A stretch of DNA of 64,000 nt from G965233625 sp965233625 (GTDB lineage: Bacteria; Planctomycetota; Planctomycetia; Pirellulales; Pirellulaceae): contig OZ247499.1 of the NCBI GenBank assembly GCA_965233625.1, positions 1,984,001-2,048,000 of the forward strand. The letters run 5' to 3'. Below are positions 63,001 through 64,000 of this stretch, piece by piece (the stretch's first letter is position 1; each line of letters begins with the position of its first letter). The notes under the pieces were generated by a model. That model did no database searches and had not been told where the DNA came from. It saw nothing but the letters and a program-made list of their open reading frames with translations. The position numbers and the translations under genes are program-made.

Positions 63001-63841
63001 CCACCGAGACAAACTGCGCATCGGGGGTCGAGTCGTAGCGGCTTAACAAGATCGAATCTGAAATTTGCGGCGCCGGAAGATCCAGGCGGTGTGCATTGCC
63101 ATTTTCCTCCCCTACCCACAGGCTTCGTGTGCCGGGAGTTATAGCGTCGCTGCCCCTTAGCCCGACCTCCACGGAACCGTTGGAGAATGTCACCTTGGAG
63201 TCGCCGGCGGGATCACTCAAGCAGGTGAGTCCATTTCCCGCAGGAACTGGCAGATCGCTCGACACGACGAACAAACCCTCGCGCCACGATACTCTTGTAG
63301 ATTGAATCGTACGCGGCCAGTAGCCGTTCAGCGAGGGTCCATGATGATCGATCCGTTTAACACTTGCGTCCTGCACCCAACCTGCCGGCGCATCTGGAGC
63401 TGTCGAGGTTTTCACCCAGAGCCAGCCGGGTTGTTCACGTTCCACCAGCAGCGTCCGTCCCTTGGCGACGGTGGCATTCGTTTTGCCGCCGACCTTTAGG
63501 GGTGTCTTGTCTTTTTGAACGAGTATGTACTTTTCCGGCGCCGGCGGCTGGTAAAGCGGAGCAAGTGGCGCGGGCACGGCTTTGGCCTGCTGGTTCCAGA
63601 GATAGCCAATCTTTGCATCGCTGGAGGCGGGTAGCCTGACACCATAAAACGGTGGCTGAATATCTACGATTTCAAACTTGTCACCCTTCCGGGCCGTCAT
63701 CAAGACTTTCTTTCCGCTTTTGATTTCCGCTTGATCAGCAGTCACTTCTGCATAGTCACCGATCTCTGCTCCCATTGCGGAAAGGCACGAAAGGGCGATG
63801 GTGGCAACAACCACGGACGTCGTGTGCGACCAGATGTTCAT
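60008..63841 (-). CDS. Large secreted SH3/multi-PASTA protein without kinase
   Basis: A 1,277-residue protein with a signal peptide (MNIWSHTTSVVVATIALSCLSAMG). N-terminal SH3b-like repeats (about 25-170) are followed by a beta-rich region, one PASTA-like unit around residue 390, a helical linker, and at least eight consecutive PASTA-type modules from about 735 to 1260. Each module starts with a proline-containing VPDVTGF, TPDVTGK, VPSVVGR, VPRVTGY, VPDVRRN, IPSVTGV or VPNVRGM core. PASTA modules normally sit on Ser/Thr kinases or penicillin-binding proteins and bind muropeptides; here no enzyme is attached. It is probably an envelope-binding scaffold. ATG 63841. Confidence 0.85.
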   Translation of the reverse strand: MNIWSHTTSVVVATIALSCLSAMGAEIGDYAEVTADQAEIKSGKKVLMTARKGDKFEIVDIQPPFYGVRLPASSDAKIGYLWNQQAKAVPAPLAPLYQPPAPEKYILVQKDKTPLKVGGKTNATVAKGRTLLVEREQPGWLWVKTSTAPDAPAGWVQDASVKRIDHHGPSLNGYWPRTIQSTRVSWREGLFVVSSDLPVPAGNGLTCLSDPAGDSKVTFSNGSVEVGLRGSDAITPGTRSLWVGEENGNAHRLDLPAPQISDSILLSRYDSTPDAQFVSVEVKTPAPGMWLEGCQIIPGRQRPRLEPLDTGSDADLAFADMYSFKGKTYVRLRVRDLSDDVTRWLYIRLHAPWGDRSDTIAIKREGDKIAASGSLFPYDQNRGPVDAAATVPDVELMPVELASEVLQSRGFKVEFVSSDNLQRIASPGSRSIVSRQGTPSGESMLIGETILLALGDRPVPESTARVVEGMVDVGGAFSLASLEPISVSKAGGEEGGLQWVTSLPGATGTLPVQQDAGVSLDPVRPKSNTAQAAFLKLLIASTLTSPAMPGAIGEAFRKLISADEQFQKQIKERQQLDIGEATEIVLGALKIELAEEGRTALKDAWSSFSRYRETVASYDLQNNGLVAEDVGIWLVEWLFENGHFNPADSYVPAADSQGNPVAILFQPGEAPAWSPDVQPPVVQPGYVSASALSILSALKSLRKHAPETVLPPKTDETRPEEQPPQGDPLKSSADGPTFVRIPNAIRDTVATADGKLQERGLRIANPGQLLESDRVTGSTPDPSLWVRSGGAIQLAAQRRVPDVTGFRPDGVEQKLRQWKFKSRNEGDALPTDVAVRQKPEAGEYASINDEVTVGYQVLTPDVTGKLVSEGLPYLTKHDLKYRTQTKMFQQDKIVEQRPLPGVLVEHGDSVDLVVHTRVPSVVGRQLSSAGRTLRNFDLVADIPNRLARDEDTVTGQNPTAGNYRPHGSTVRLSPVVTTVPRVTGYKLADAETILSRQNDINVRTIGNLIARDRITGQSPSAGTQIERGSTVTVDARVRVPDVRRNNIAAAARTIRGAGGELSAFVRGFSQNTDIVYSQDPGPGTLVAPRSNVSLVPGVFIPSVTGVSVAEARRRLANVNVNSRVTSSGTKETTDRRQVGQTVVNNQSLRGLYRRSNVNQVSLAVTQYVLAERTVPNVRGMAALAAIGAISRAELQTGTVHVKLPRLPARRMSVGEFRGFLLGQAIAAIIGGGDGEQPRIKSAIASGTQPAAGTRVMKGSRVDLYVDVTLTYDQSLAR

Positions 63842-63862
63842 AACAATCCCTACTTCGGCTGA

Positions 63863-64000
63863 CTACTTGGTAGGCGACACAACGCCATGAATCGTACGGA
63901 CCCAACCGTGCCTTACCTGCCCCGACAGCTTGACTTGAATACGCACCCAGCCATCTTTTTCTTCAAGCACATCGTACTCCTGTCCGGGCGGAATCCGCGC
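63863..64000 (-). CDS. C-terminal part of an SH3-like protein (runs off window)
   Basis: A minus-strand frame open to the right edge, 45 residues, ending at TAG 63863-63865. It reads ARIPPGQEYDVLEEKDGWVRI...GWVRTIHGVV, which has the spacing of a bacterial SH3 domain ending (Glu-Glu-x-x-Gly-Trp-Val, then Gly-Trp-Val). It lies 21 bases upstream of the large PASTA gene on the same strand, so it is probably the preceding gene of that operon. The start is outside the window. Confidence 0.65.
   Translation of the reverse strand, partial: ARIPPGQEYDVLEEKDGWVRIQVKLSGQVRHGWVRTIHGVVSPTK

Overview
The window reads as chromosomal DNA of a planctomycete (Planctomycetota, probably Planctomycetales). The evidence is the combination of families: a DUF1559 prepilin-like protein, a Tat-exported DUF1501 protein, three secreted sulfatases, a TIGR02996-domain protein, an NPYESP-type small membrane protein, a transmembrane pseudokinase with a planctomycete-style N-terminal domain, PASTA arrays detached from any kinase, and a FAD oxidoreductase with a golvesin-like C-terminal domain. 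GC is about 57-58% by eye. No rRNA, tRNA, CRISPR array, phage module or complete insertion sequence was seen. The genus cannot be named from this sequence alone.

Layout. 1-5171: a partial coiled-coil ORF, a membrane-anchored hypothetical, a soluble Ser/Thr kinase with a strong terminator, a convergent DUF1559 protein, a DUF2293 protein and a F420-oxidoreductase-like protein. 5193-8086 (minus): small hypothetical, DUF1501 protein, thermonuclease and a zinc-ribbon protein. 8418-10702 (plus): a tight LpxL-like acyltransferase, Rieske and double-GNAT operon, then a 23-bp perfect inverted repeat. 10922-19943: FAD oxidoreductase, TolC-like lipoprotein, tandem GGDEF protein, NAD synthetase and EF-hand protein. 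20115-25148: a 29-residue basic protein too short for usual gene callers, site-2-type protease, PIG-L deacetylase, RluD-like pseudouridine synthase and a TPR protein with 21 PEPKPEDK repeats. 24744-28796 (minus): gyrA-scpB-NPYESP operon. 29129-35362: NMNAT-like protein, membrane pseudokinase, zinc-ribbon/STN-like protein. 35384-39250: threonine aldolase with S4 protein, MarR regulator, DegT aminotransferase, RbsD/FucU protein. 39251-39827: a structured intergenic region with a perfect Shine-Dalgarno and a 13-codon ORF. 39828-47907: C45-type hydrolase, small exported protein, enolase-superfamily enzyme, ankyrin protein, TIGR02996 protein, sulfatase and an SPPY DNA methyltransferase. 47920-52463: glycosyltransferase and two divergent sulfatases. 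52608-59448: a heavy-metal RND efflux operon (TolC, His/Cys-rich small protein, His-rich adaptor, permease). 59509-64000 (minus): SH3 and PASTA exported proteins.

How the genes fit together. Housekeeping (gyrA, scpB, nadE, rluD-like) is mixed with exported degradative enzymes (sulfatases, FAD oxidoreductase, enolase-superfamily enzyme), envelope and signalling proteins (kinase, pseudokinase, GGDEF, PASTA) and one coherent metal efflux operon. The most unusual items are the tandem GGDEF protein whose catalytic and inhibitory sites lie on different domains, the pseudokinase/STN pair, the His-rich components of the efflux operon, the kinase-free PASTA/SH3 cluster, the 29-aa basic protein, the structured sORF locus at 39.35-39.62 kb, and a strong excess of the palindrome GGCGCC.
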